A stretch of DNA of 60,000 nt, from positions 6,946,001 to 7,006,000 of the forward strand of contig OU612073.1 of the NCBI GenBank assembly GCA_914767715.1. The letters are read 5' to 3'. Shown piece after piece: positions 36,801 to 45,737 of the stretch. The DNA comes from Membranipora membranacea (Eukaryota; Bryozoa; Gymnolaemata; Cheilostomatida; Membraniporidae). The notes beneath the pieces are model-generated. The model did no database searches, was not told the DNA's origin, and saw only the letters and a list, made by a program, of their open reading frames with translations. How positions within the stretch are numbered: position 1 is the stretch's first letter; each line of letters opens with the position of its first letter. The translations under genes were made by a program, and so were the position numbers.

Positions 36801-39800
36801 TAAATGCTGACAATCTTAAACTCAAACGGTATGCTGAGGATCAAATGAGCAAGCTGTCGGTAAAACAAAAACCTACTGCCAGTGAGCCGAATCAGTCACA
36901 GACTGCTATCACTACCAGTAGTGTCACTGCTACCCACAGGCAACTTGTTGTACACGATGAGCACGAGGACATTTTAAGTGTCAGGTCAAGTGAAGTAAGT
37001 AGGTCAAGTAAGCAATCAAACAGATCATCACTGCTGCGACAGAAGGCCAAGGAAGCACAGGCAGAGGAGGAGGGAAACAGAGCTAAACTTGCAGCTTTAC
37101 AGGAACAAGAGAGACAGGAGACAGAACTAGCCGAACTTCAATTCCGCCAGCAGAAGGAGCTTCAGAGAAAAAGATTGGAGATCGACCGAGCTAAACTACA
37201 GGGCGCCATTGCGGCGGATCAACGAAGAAAAGAGGTGCTGGAACAGGCAGCTAGAGAGGAAGAAGCACCAATCCTACATCGACCTCCAACTCGACAGACA
37301 AGAACAGAGGAGGAATTCTCAACAGACCGACCCATACCTGCACCACGAAAGAGACCACAGCCACCAATCCGAAAACAATCGCCACAGTATCCTCAACCTG
37401 ATGATAAATGGGATATGGCTCCTCCAGATGAACAGGTGCAGGTACCTGCACAACCAATCGCACATCCACTACCACGTATCAGAGTCCCAAGAGATGACAG
37501 TGTGACATCATTGACTCAATCAGATCATCAAGCCCTAGCAAACGCTCTCATGGAAGTCATAAAAGAATCGAAGCTCCCACCTCCAGAACCGTTCATTTTC
37601 ACCGGAGATCTTATGCAGTACACAGACTGGAAAACCTCCTTTTACGAATTGGTGGATAGCAGGAGGGGAGGGCCAGCCGAGAAACTAGCGCTTTTGAAAA
37701 GCTATGTATCCATCGAGATAAAGGAACAGATTGCAGGGTACTGCACAATGGGAACAATCAGTGCATATCAGGATGCTTTAGCGGCTTTGGAGGAGCAATT
37801 TGGGGATCCATATGCTGTAGGAGAGGCGTTTTTCTCAAAACTAGACAGATGGCCTAAGATCAAAGCGAATGACGGACCAGCCCTAAGAACCTTTGTCTGT
37901 TTCCTGAAACAATGTGTCGCGTCAATGGAAAAGGTTTACACACTAAAGGATCTTAACACACTCAAAGAGATGAAGAGGATCATCAACAAACTTCCATCAC
38001 ACTTGGCAAACAAATGGGTCAGGGAATGCACCAAGTTTGAGGAAAGCTATGGACAATTTCCCAAATTGACTGACCTCTGCAGATTCCTGAAGACGGAGGT
38101 GAAGGTTGCCAACAACCCGCTTAACCACATGTTACAGCAAACAGAACAACTCAAGCAACACAGACCGACAGCACAGCACAAACCGAGTTATACATACACT
38201 ACCAATGCAGATAGTGTGGCAGAATCGAAACAACGCTGTATCCACTGCGAGATTACAGGACATTACACAAGAGATTGCCAAAAACTGGAAAAAATGGAGC
38301 AACAGGACATCGACCAGTTTATCAAAGATAAAAGACTATGCTTCTTCTGTCTAAAGCCAGGACACAACTCAACGGATTGCAGGAGCAAACAGTATCTAGA
38401 GTGCTACACATGCAAAGGCAAGCACGCCACCGTGCTACACCACAAAGTAACGAAAGGATCTAGGAATGAAGGTAAACCCAAGGCAGCACCCAGAACTACA
38501 ACAAAACCTAAAGATTCCTTCACCACTTCAGAGAAGAAACCACAGAAAGAACCAACCCCTTCCCAAGATCCTGAAGAAGGGAAACATAGCTATAGCATTT
38601 GCACATCCGTGCCAACAATGAGCATGATGATAATGCCAGTGTATGTATCACACGGAGGTAAAGAGCATTTAACATACGCTCTTATTGATAACATGTCAGA
38701 CTCCTCATATATTAGCACAGAGCTGATGGAAAAGATGGACATCCCACAAAGGTCTAAGTCGGCGCCGAAGGTAACGACCCTCAACACTCTAAATCATACA
38801 TCAACCACTAAAATCCAAGAGATCACTGGCCTGAAGGTCAGAGGCTATGGCAACTCATGTACTTACTTCGTCAAACTTCCAACAATGCTCACAACGCCAA
38901 AAAAGATAGCTATTAATAGAAAGCACATCCCAACTCCGGAATCGATAAAGAAATGGAAACACCTCCAGGGTGTAGCCAAAAGACTGCCACCGCTGCTAAA
39001 TGTTGATGTTGAACTTCTCATAGGAGCCAACTGTAATGGAGCTCACACCCCACTGGAAGTAGTGGTATCCACACCAGAGGAGCCACATGCGAAAAGAACA
39101 GTACTTGGATGGAGTGTCACGGGGAATCACAACCAGTCCACCGATGAAGAGCAGTATACCTATAAGGTCTCCCGAGAAGTCAATGATGAAATATCGGTCA
39201 GAACGCAGGTGGATTTCCTCCTCCAACCTGAACATCCTTCACCCGATAAAATATTAAGCATACTGGAGTCAGATTTTACACCAACCAAGAACAGTGAGGA
39301 AAAAGGGTATTCAGTTGACGACCTCAAGTTTTTGACAAAACTTGATAAAGAGACATACCAGGAAAAAGGCACAAGATTCATCACTATGCCACTACCGTTT
39401 AAGCGAAGACCATCAGGGATGGGAGCGATAACCAGAAAGATGGCAGAGCACCGCTTCCATCTTTTACAAAAAAGGATGGATCGAGATCCCGATTATGCAA
39501 GGCTATACAAGGAATTTATGGAGTCGATTATATCAAATGGGGATGCTGAGGAGGTAACTGAGGGTCCAAAAGAAGCATGGTACATTCCACACTTTGGAGT
39601 ATGCAGTCCCAAGAAACCCAACAAAATCCGCGTGGTTTTCGACTGTAGCGCCAGAGTTGGTGGGATGTGTCTCAACGACTTTCTCCTACAGGGACCAGAT
39701 CTACTAAACTCAATGCTGGGCATTCTGATGCGTTTTCGATCCGGATACATTGCTCTATCATGCGATGTAGAACGTATGTTTCACCAGTTCCATGTAACAA

Positions 39801-42800
39801 GCAAAGATAGAGACTACTTGCGTTTCCTCTGGATAAATGAAGATGGCAATATCACAGACTACCGAATGAAGGTGCACGTATTTGGGGCTAAATCCTCTCC
39901 AGGATGCGCTACCTATGGCTTGCGCCACCTGGCAGGCATTTCGCCAGATAATCAGCTGGCCCTGGACTTCATCACACATAGCTTTTATGTAGACGATGGA
40001 ATCATCAGCGTTGACACTGTCGAAGAGGCACAGGAGCTAGTGACACAGACTACGGAGGCATGTCAGAAAGGGAACTTGAGACTTCACAAGTTTGTCTCAA
40101 ACAGTACAGAGCTCCTCAAACAGATTCCCAAGTCTGAACACGCATCACAACCGGAAATCAAGTTAATGAAGACAGAAACGGAAATGCACAGAACACTCGG
40201 CATTCAGTGGAACACAGTGAAGGACACCTTCGAGTACAGCCTGAACCTCAAAACTAAGGAGCTGACCAGACGGAGCATTCTTTCAGTGCTCTCCTCTGTG
40301 TTCGATCCTCTCGGGTTATTAGCACCAGTCATCATAAAGGGAAAGCTGATGCTGCAGAAATGCTGTCGGGAGAAGCTAGACTGGGATGACAAACTCCCCC
40401 CAGATCTGCACTCTAAATGGCTCAACTGGACTCAGTCACTATCTAAAGTGGATACTCTGTCATTTCCAAGGTGCTACAAGCCACAGGGTTTTGGCCAGAC
40501 AACAAGGGTCGAGCTACACTGCTTTTCGGACGCCAGCACAGAAGGATATGGAGCATGTATCTACATCAGGCTGATGAATGAGCAGCAACAGGTCTATACA
40601 AGTCTAGTTCTGGCTAAGGCGCGGGTAGCCCCATCAGAAGCCACAACTATACCACGACTAGAATTACAGGCAGCAGTGCTCTCAGCTGTACTCTGCAATT
40701 TCGTGAAGAAGCAGTTACACAACATGAACATAGAAAGAACATATTTCTATACAGACTCCCAAGTCGTCCTGGGCTACATCAATAACGACTCCAGGCGATT
40801 CCTAATTTATGTCAGCAACCGAATCCAAAAGATTCGCAGTATGTCGGACCCTAAGGACTGGTACTACGTACCCACAGGCCTAAATCCAGCAGACCATGCA
40901 TCCAGAGGACTCACTGTTGAGCAGCTGACAGACAGTCTGTGGATGCAGGGTCCGGAGTTTCTCCACACAGAAATGTTAGAACTTCCTGATCAGCCGCAGT
41001 ACCTCACGCTACAGGAATTAGCAGATCAGACAAATGAAGTCAAAGCTGAAGCTAAGACCTGCTTGAAAGCAAACTGCACTATGGGCATTGACATCATCAG
41101 CAGACTGGACAATTTCTCCGAATGGAGCAAGATTGTAAATTTCATCTCCACACTGGAACAGTACAAGAGGACTCGGAAGGCCACTGTCATAGACCCTGTT
41201 TCTGCAAGACAGAAAGCAGGACATACAGTGTTCAGGCTACTGCAACAGAAACATTTCAGTGATGAAATGGCCGATCTCCAGTCAGGTAAAGCAGTGAATC
41301 ACACAAGTACCATCAGCAAGCTGAACCCTAAACTGGATCCAGATGGACTCCTACGTGTAGGTGGACGTCTTGGAAACAGTAACTACCTGGAATATGGAGA
41401 AAAACATCCTATCATCCTCCCTAAGAAGGCTCATATTACAACACTACTTATTAGGCACTACCATCACAAGTCAGCACATCAAGGACGTAGCTCAACAATA
41501 GGACAGCTGAGGTTACATGGATTTTGGATAGTCGGATCTAACGCGGCCGTATCAGCAGCAATAAAGTATTGTGTTACATGCAAAGAACTGAGAGGAAGGT
41601 GTGAGGGTCAACAAATGGCACCACTCCCACACAAACGAACCGAAGAGTCTCCGCCATTTACATATGTTGGGTGCGACATCTTTGGCCCATTCATAGTAAA
41701 AGATAGACGTAGTGAAGTGAAGCGCTATGGTGCCATTTTCACATGTATGGCATCCAAGGCGATTCACATCGAGCTTATTGACGATATGACGACTGATGCC
41801 TTTCTCAATGCACTCCGGTGTATCATAGCCATAAGAGGTCACATTAGACAACTACATACCGACAGAGGGACTAATTTTATCGGAGCAGCAAATGAACTTC
41901 ACAAGTCACTGCACCGAAAGCTAGGAGACCCAGCAGCATCTGCATTCAGTGCCAGTAATGAGATCGAGTTTGTTACAAATGTACCATATGCCAGTCACAT
42001 GGGAGGTATCTGGGAAAGGCAAATTCGATCTATAAGGAATGTTCTCGGGGGCCTTCTGAAGACGCACAGCCATCGACTGGATACTTCATCACTCCGGACA
42101 CTACTCTACGAGGTGATGTCTATCATAAACTGTAGACCGCTCGCCATGACAGATGCAGGTGTTCCTCTCCATCCTAATATGCTGCTAACTATGAGGTCTC
42201 AAGTGATACCCCCTCCACCCGGTGACTTCGAAGAGACAGACGTCTACAGCAGGAAAAGATGGCTAAGGGTACAGGGAATAGCGGACGAATTCTGGCAGCG
42301 TTGGAGGACAGAATACATACAAACTTTACAGGAAAGACAGAAGTGGATCACTGCATCCTCGGGATTGAAGAGAGGAGACATCGTTCTCATCAAAGAAGAC
42401 AATCTACCAAGGAATCAATGGAGGACCGCAATGATAACTCAGACATTAGCAAGCAAGGATAACCTCATTCGAAAGGTAAGATTAACCCTGAGTACCAGGC
42501 AACTAAGCAAAGAAGGCAAACGATCAGAGCCTATCTCTGAAATAGAACGACCAGTTCACAAGCTGGTTCTGCTCTATAGATCGGGTGAGTAGATTAACCT
42601 CACGATTTGACGGCTGTGGACTATATATATACATAATCGCATTAGTACTCCTATGATAATCCCTTTATAGAAAATAAATCAAGGTAAGTCTTGAGACAAA
42701 ACTGAACAATTCAAAGTAGGAATATAAAGTATAGAATATGTAAGTATCTTGTAGCGGCGTAGCACTTAGTAAAACTAAATACTTCATTGCTGAGCCTACC

Positions 42801-44573
42801 TCAACTAGAGTATTAATTTGCCATGTCTCCTGAGACAAATTAAAGGGGGGAGTGTAACGGACCATGATTCAGCTAGTGACAACTATTTTAATAATGATGA
42901 GCAAGGCTGTCTCTAATAATACTAGGGCTTCCCAACATAAACAATGTGGCCAACACGCTGATGTGATCACCTTCTATGAATAGTATTATCCAAACATTTT
43001 ATACTTTAATCAAACCGTTTTATTGTAACTATTTGACAGCAATGTGGTATTTAATCAGTCTATCCCATCACAGAATAAGTGGGTATAGGCACCACGGAAC
43101 CCAGTTTTAATAAACAACCTCATGGTTATTCATCATGTTTTTCATCTTCTAGATTAGTTTCAGAATAGAGCCCGACGAGGCAAGCAGCAACATTTCAGGC
43201 TGCTTTTCTTTCACATTTTAATCTGAGACCCTCTACAAAGTGCTATAAATATAATATTTCCTTGTAATAATTACATAACTATTCAAGGATTAACTATCTA
43301 AAAGACACAATCTACATTATAACAAATCCCGGAAAAGGCATAATAAGGTAACTAATTTTTCTATTATAGTTTGCTGTTGCTTCCGTTCTGATCCCATTTA
43401 TTGATCAGGCGATTACCACAAATATGTAGCTGTTTTGATGTACTATAACTTACTATGTTTTTAAGCATTGTCTACACATCATGTAATTGCTTGTTAAAAT
43501 GTTTTACCTTTCAATCATATAGCCTGTATTTTATAATTGTGATTTACAGTTTCACGGTGTTAGAAGTGGTATCAAATAATAAACTACAGTCCACAGTCAA
43601 ACATCAGTCATTCTTAAGTATTTTCCGAGAGGCGTTACAGAGAGGATATAGAAATGCATACCACAAATAAGTTTTTTTTCTACAGAAAGATGTTTTCAAT
43701 GAGATCACTGAGGTGGAGTACCTGCACCACGAAAGTGTGGTTAATTACCCGATGTACGATTACCCGTACGAATACCCGCTTTATAACGATAACGATACTA
43801 CGCTAAAAGAGTGTGATTGGCGGCAATACAAAGTACCCGAAGAAGAAAAGTGTGCACGACAGTTTCTTCTTCAAGAAATGATTGACGTAGGAGAATACAC
43901 AACACTTACAGATAATTTTCTGAAAGTACAAATATTCTTTGAAACTATGAACACGGAGGAAATAAAGGAGATGCCAGCAACAGGAGACTTTGAGTTCTTC
44001 TCAGAAATAGGTGGGTTGTCTTCCATCTCAACTTTCTTAACGCTCTTTATTTTCAAAGTTAATCTCTTTTTTATTCACTAGTTATTTTGCAACTCAAATT
44101 ATATACAATTTTAGTTTTTTGAGCTCCCCCACCCTCTCCATATATCTTTCCTTCCGTCCAAAAGCCAGTAGTAAGATTCATGACTTGACTGAGAGTCATT
44201 ATTACCTGGCTTTGATCTTTATAATCTACAAGGGTTTATTTTTAAAATCTTAAAATTTAGGGATAGCAGTATCATTATAATGTGTTGATGCTAAATCATA
44301 TTTCAGAAATCCAACAATTTATTTAAGCTTTATTTGTGGAATATGGTGGAGTAACAGCCGACAAGGTTCCTTTCGATGATAATATCGGATATATTCGGAT
44401 GCACCGATAGTTAAAATGCACTGTGGCTCCCTTATCATGGATGTTTGTATATTTCAGGTGGAACTTTAGGATTGTGGGCAGGATGGACAATGCTGACTCT
44501 CTGTGAGTTTTGCGAGTTTGTCCTTGACCTAGTTGTTCTCTTTGTGATCAGAAGGAGACAAAAGAAACAATAA
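21825..44573 (+). CDS. DEG/ENaC family cation channel subunit (476 aa visible, N-terminal exon missing)
   Basis: Ten phase-compatible exons: 21825-21974, 22237-22365, 30587-30766, 31334-31521, 32019-32126, 32931-33030, 33559-33631, 33859-33922, 43686-44010, 44458-44573. Landmarks of an amiloride-sensitive-type channel appear in order: TM1 (WIWIVLSLISLVLLITHLSF), FPAVTICN across the first junction, YGHCFTFN, GLELMLNIE, VIVSPGTLTKIAVRK, the Cys-rich thumb/palm exons (CIQ, SCERRCLQ, CKCFVTLL, CSHCLIPC), SWPS, FLKVQIFFE, then TM2 (GGTLGLWAGWTMLTLCEF...). It ends with a short basic tail. The family forms trimeric Na+ channels at the plasma membrane. The pore filter, usually G-x-S, reads GWT here. 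Intron 4 uses a GC donor (31522). Introns 2 and 8 hold large transposons. Confidence 0.92.
22366..25297 (+). other. First part of DEG/ENaC intron 2; foldback near 23985-24350
   Basis: No exon seen. TTTCATAACAAAATAAAGTACAG (about 24002) and its inverse (CTGTACTTTATTTTGTAAAA, about 24315) mark arms of a probable 360-bp foldback. Two overlapping 89-aa plus-strand frames span its interior and match nothing. A B-box-like GGTTCGACTCC at about 24834 suggests another SINE remnant. Confidence 0.5.
25942..29605 (+). mobile_element. Kolobok-like DNA transposon (TTAA target, THAP remnants), decayed
   Basis: The terminal inverted repeats read AGGGATCGTTGCGTCAGAA (25942) and the inverse ending GATCCCT at 29605. 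They are flanked by TTAA (25938-25941 and 29606-29609). Inside, an exon-like stretch at 26978-27060 reads MPKRCIAAGRDSKD, resembling the start of a THAP zinc finger, and ends at GTAAGT. A second at 27324-27488 reads LKLKKDAIP, like the end of that domain. TTAA targets plus THAP domains fit the Kolobok superfamily. The copy is broken: the second zinc Cys is Arg, and stops interrupt both exons. Confidence 0.75.
26978..27488 (+). pseudogene. THAP-domain transposase remnant (two exons)
   Basis: Exon 1 (26978-27060) begins MPKRCIAAG, where THAP fingers have C-x2-4-C. The second Cys position is Arg, and a TAA falls just before KPHR. Exon 2 (27324-27488) carries LKLKKDAIP, the AVPTIF-box region, and stops after about 36 codons. 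An acidic stretch at 27891-28026 (EPESDTGDTVSG...) and a 65-codon fragment near 28338 may be later exons. THAP domains bind DNA; this copy cannot make one. Confidence 0.6.
29606..30586 (+). other. Remainder of DEG/ENaC intron 2
   Basis: Contains the right arm of the outer TIR element up to 30153, then intron sequence up to the TTTCAG acceptor at 30586. A 105-aa minus-strand frame (30223-30540) matches no family I know and overlaps no other evidence. Confidence 0.4.
31522..32018 (+). other. GC-AG intron in the channel gene
   Basis: The exon must end ...AGA AAG to join in phase with ACT AAC ATC. The bases after AAAG are GCAAGT, a classic GC-type donor. Using the GT two codons later would give an immediate stop. 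The acceptor is a normal TTTTCAG. The intron also contains an AATGCT/GATGCT hexamer repeat (31618-31672). Confidence 0.8.
32167..32550. mobile_element. Foldback element built from TGGGAT/CATCCCAG words
   Basis: The ends are inverted: CACATTGTCCCAGA at 32167 and TCTGGGACAATGTG ending at 32550. The interior is dense in ATCCCAGA / TCTGGGAT on both strands, plus repeated AATGTGAACAT, so it can fold many ways. Lies in DEG/ENaC intron 5. No clear target duplication. Confidence 0.7.
33080..33300 (-). repeat. tRNA-derived SINE (minus strand)
   Basis: Read on the minus strand it opens GTAGGAGGTGACTCAGTTGG (A-box region), continues TTAGAGCGCCGG, and reaches a B-box GGTTCAATTCT. A body resembling the 15962-16215 copy then follows. 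Sits in DEG/ENaC intron 6. Confidence 0.75.
33955..34065. repeat. GACAATTGTG-type minisatellite
   Basis: Irregular units of GACAATTGTGATTGAAATTGC, with GTGGTTG variants, lie in DEG/ENaC intron 8. Confidence 0.7.
34073..34150. repeat. Two back-to-back perfect-arm hairpins
   Basis: Hairpin 1 (34073-34119) has arms GTCAGCAG...AGAC and GTCT...CTGCTGAC around a TAATAATTA loop. Hairpin 2 (34118-34150) has arms ACAGCCCATATATA and TATATATGGGCTGT. They share the ACA boundary. Confidence 0.8.
34865..35651 (+). repeat. 5' LTR of BEL/Pao element
   Basis: 787 bp, TG...CA bounded. Contains a TATAAATATAAT motif near 35265, a plausible promoter. The sequence just after it, GTGAAACT, resembles the GTAAAACT after the other BEL element's LTR. 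No canonical TGG primer site abuts it. Confidence 0.95.
36365..42592 (+). CDS. BEL/Pao Gag-Pol polyprotein (2075 aa)
   Basis: One frame, from an ATG in good context 713 bp after the 5' LTR. Order: acidic N-terminus; a Gln/Glu/Arg-rich coiled coil (about 220-310); a DUF1759-type Gag domain (about 405-590); Cys knuckles at 625 (CIHCEITGHYTRDC) and 659 (CFFCLKPGHNSTDC) plus CYTC; an A17-type protease region at 775, where the catalytic motif is DNMS rather than D-S/T-G; RT with YVDD at 1208-1211; RNase H starting HCFSDAS (Asp1389); integrase H2C2 finger (about 1698-1738), then Asp1771, Asp1833 and Glu1884; and a C-terminal DUF5641-like tail. All RT and integrase catalytic residues that I can place are present. 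It would replicate the element by reverse transcription. Confidence 0.95.
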   Translation: MEGENNSQTIVPEHTGDEGKNKQAIHNEASNTHNDRNMDNSDNSDEPERGATAAADSSEPGKVNEPRSSIRVKSKEIVTALKDTLEVARHSHLFYQEEIPKATLHRLKEVCNELSSIYKNVNSMYDKVNQTLTKPNTLLVHDVDGVNADNLKLKRYAEDQMSKLSVKQKPTASEPNQSQTAITTSSVTATHRQLVVHDEHEDILSVRSSEVSRSSKQSNRSSLLRQKAKEAQAEEEGNRAKLAALQEQERQETELAELQFRQQKELQRKRLEIDRAKLQGAIAADQRRKEVLEQAAREEEAPILHRPPTRQTRTEEEFSTDRPIPAPRKRPQPPIRKQSPQYPQPDDKWDMAPPDEQVQVPAQPIAHPLPRIRVPRDDSVTSLTQSDHQALANALMEVIKESKLPPPEPFIFTGDLMQYTDWKTSFYELVDSRRGGPAEKLALLKSYVSIEIKEQIAGYCTMGTISAYQDALAALEEQFGDPYAVGEAFFSKLDRWPKIKANDGPALRTFVCFLKQCVASMEKVYTLKDLNTLKEMKRIINKLPSHLANKWVRECTKFEESYGQFPKLTDLCRFLKTEVKVANNPLNHMLQQTEQLKQHRPTAQHKPSYTYTTNADSVAESKQRCIHCEITGHYTRDCQKLEKMEQQDIDQFIKDKRLCFFCLKPGHNSTDCRSKQYLECYTCKGKHATVLHHKVTKGSRNEGKPKAAPRTTTKPKDSFTTSEKKPQKEPTPSQDPEEGKHSYSICTSVPTMSMMIMPVYVSHGGKEHLTYALIDNMSDSSYISTELMEKMDIPQRSKSAPKVTTLNTLNHTSTTKIQEITGLKVRGYGNSCTYFVKLPTMLTTPKKIAINRKHIPTPESIKKWKHLQGVAKRLPPLLNVDVELLIGANCNGAHTPLEVVVSTPEEPHAKRTVLGWSVTGNHNQSTDEEQYTYKVSREVNDEISVRTQVDFLLQPEHPSPDKILSILESDFTPTKNSEEKGYSVDDLKFLTKLDKETYQEKGTRFITMPLPFKRRPSGMGAITRKMAEHRFHLLQKRMDRDPDYARLYKEFMESIISNGDAEEVTEGPKEAWYIPHFGVCSPKKPNKIRVVFDCSARVGGMCLNDFLLQGPDLLNSMLGILMRFRSGYIALSCDVERMFHQFHVTSKDRDYLRFLWINEDGNITDYRMKVHVFGAKSSPGCATYGLRHLAGISPDNQLALDFITHSFYVDDGIISVDTVEEAQELVTQTTEACQKGNLRLHKFVSNSTELLKQIPKSEHASQPEIKLMKTETEMHRTLGIQWNTVKDTFEYSLNLKTKELTRRSILSVLSSVFDPLGLLAPVIIKGKLMLQKCCREKLDWDDKLPPDLHSKWLNWTQSLSKVDTLSFPRCYKPQGFGQTTRVELHCFSDASTEGYGACIYIRLMNEQQQVYTSLVLAKARVAPSEATTIPRLELQAAVLSAVLCNFVKKQLHNMNIERTYFYTDSQVVLGYINNDSRRFLIYVSNRIQKIRSMSDPKDWYYVPTGLNPADHASRGLTVEQLTDSLWMQGPEFLHTEMLELPDQPQYLTLQELADQTNEVKAEAKTCLKANCTMGIDIISRLDNFSEWSKIVNFISTLEQYKRTRKATVIDPVSARQKAGHTVFRLLQQKHFSDEMADLQSGKAVNHTSTISKLNPKLDPDGLLRVGGRLGNSNYLEYGEKHPIILPKKAHITTLLIRHYHHKSAHQGRSSTIGQLRLHGFWIVGSNAAVSAAIKYCVTCKELRGRCEGQQMAPLPHKRTEESPPFTYVGCDIFGPFIVKDRRSEVKRYGAIFTCMASKAIHIELIDDMTTDAFLNALRCIIAIRGHIRQLHTDRGTNFIGAANELHKSLHRKLGDPAASAFSASNEIEFVTNVPYASHMGGIWERQIRSIRNVLGGLLKTHSHRLDTSSLRTLLYEVMSIINCRPLAMTDAGVPLHPNMLLTMRSQVIPPPPGDFEETDVYSRKRWLRVQGIADEFWQRWRTEYIQTLQERQKWITASSGLKRGDIVLIKEDNLPRNQWRTAMITQTLASKDNLIRKVRLTLSTRQLSKEGKRSEPISEIERPVHKLVLLYRSGE
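42853..43639 (+). repeat. 3' LTR of BEL/Pao element
   Basis: Same length as the 5' LTR, with no difference seen by eye. Preceded by AAAGGGGGGAG and followed directly by the GAGAG duplication. Confidence 0.95.
44476..44496 (+). other. Variant pore/selectivity-filter motif (GWT in place of G-x-S)
   Basis: In TM2 the family consensus is G-L-(F/W)-x-G-(A/S)-S-x-L-(T/S). Here the read is GLWAGWTMLT. The filter Ser is Thr and the middle residue is a bulky Trp. Flanking Gly and Glu residues are conserved, so the alignment is secure by eye. Confidence 0.75.
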
Positions 44574-45737
44574 TGTGGTGGTCATAATATAAAGTCACGT
44601 GACCTTTTGTTAAAATGACTTTGATTATAAATTCAATTGTCTAGAATGTGTTGGTGAGTTTGAGGTGAGAATGCAGACATGTGTTTGAGGACTGACTCAA
44701 CCAATACATTAGATATAGCTCGTAGAAATCCTTTGCCTTGATTTCCGTGATATTTTTATGACACTAATGACCTATGTCAACCATTATATATATCCAGAAA
44801 TATCTAAAACAAATATAGCTCACTGAAGTTTTATTTCAAATCTTTTTGCTTGTTTCGGCACATTTGGCAGAACATCATTTTAATGATGAAGATTGTTGTC
44901 AATATAAAAAAAAGACAATCCAGCCACTGCAATACTGGTTATTGAGGAGCTTAATCCAAAAAGTTGCCTTTCAATTTGAATACTAGGATGAAGCCAGCTT
45001 TGTATCTTAGAAGCCCGATGCAATTAAAAAAAAATGAGAGCATTTCGGATTTATCCTATTTTTTTATAGGAAGAAGGGACAAGCACATGTATTAGGCTGC
45101 AGCAGCATTGGGCTATATAATCATTTAGATTATTCGGGATACGTAAACTATGTTAGGTCAGTTACACCTCGCACAATATAGACGACCAATTGGTTTTTGA
45201 AGAATTTGACAGATCTATTTAAGTTATTGTCACGCCCAAACATTATCATTTTTTCTCTTTTTCCCAACTCCCAACTTTCGTCGTAGTTTCTTTGGCACGT
45301 TATGGAAAACATTTATCCAGGATGATATTGTCTGCAAATAAAATAGTGTATAATAATTTCATCATGATATATATTTACCGAACTTGACTTTTATATAACA
45401 GTTTAAGACAGTTACTTGCAGTCTCCAAACAAAGGCATGTCAGGCACAGTAAAAATATCATGATATTGCAACCTTATTAAATGTCCAGGTTTTTACTTCA
45501 GCAAAACAATGTCAATAAACTATATGAAGGTCTATAACTTGTTTCATGATGATGGCACAACCACCTGAGGTGCTGACACAAATGGACGGAGAAAATAATG
45601 TAAGCAACTAAGCATGGGAGCACAATAAAAGGACGGATGTATAAAAGCTTGGAATACATAAACTAGTATTTCTTAAATCTAAAGCTTCACCATAATTCCA
45701 TATTCCGAGTCTGTTTACTGATTATTCGCGGTAAGTT
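44574..45737. other. Spacer between the 3' ends of two convergent genes
   Basis: Presumed 3' UTRs of the DEG/ENaC gene (plus) and DNAAF6-like gene (minus). AATAAA hexamers lie at 45337 and 45625 on the plus strand. No exon or repeat family recognised. Confidence 0.4.

Larger units (their letters stand above)
34865..43639 (+). mobile_element. Full-length, structurally intact BEL/Pao LTR retrotransposon (8775 bp)
   Basis: Two 787-bp LTRs (34865-35651 and 42853-43639) appear identical by eye. They open TGTAACGG, end GTTACA, and are flanked by the 5-bp duplication GAGAG (34860-34864 and 43640-43644). A purine tract AAAGGGGGGAG precedes the 3' LTR. The internal region carries one 2075-codon Gag-Pol frame with no stop. 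It sits in intron 8 of the DEG/ENaC gene in the same orientation, so its promoter, splice and polyadenylation signals could affect that transcript. Identical LTRs and an open frame indicate a very recent, possibly still mobile copy. Confidence 0.96.
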
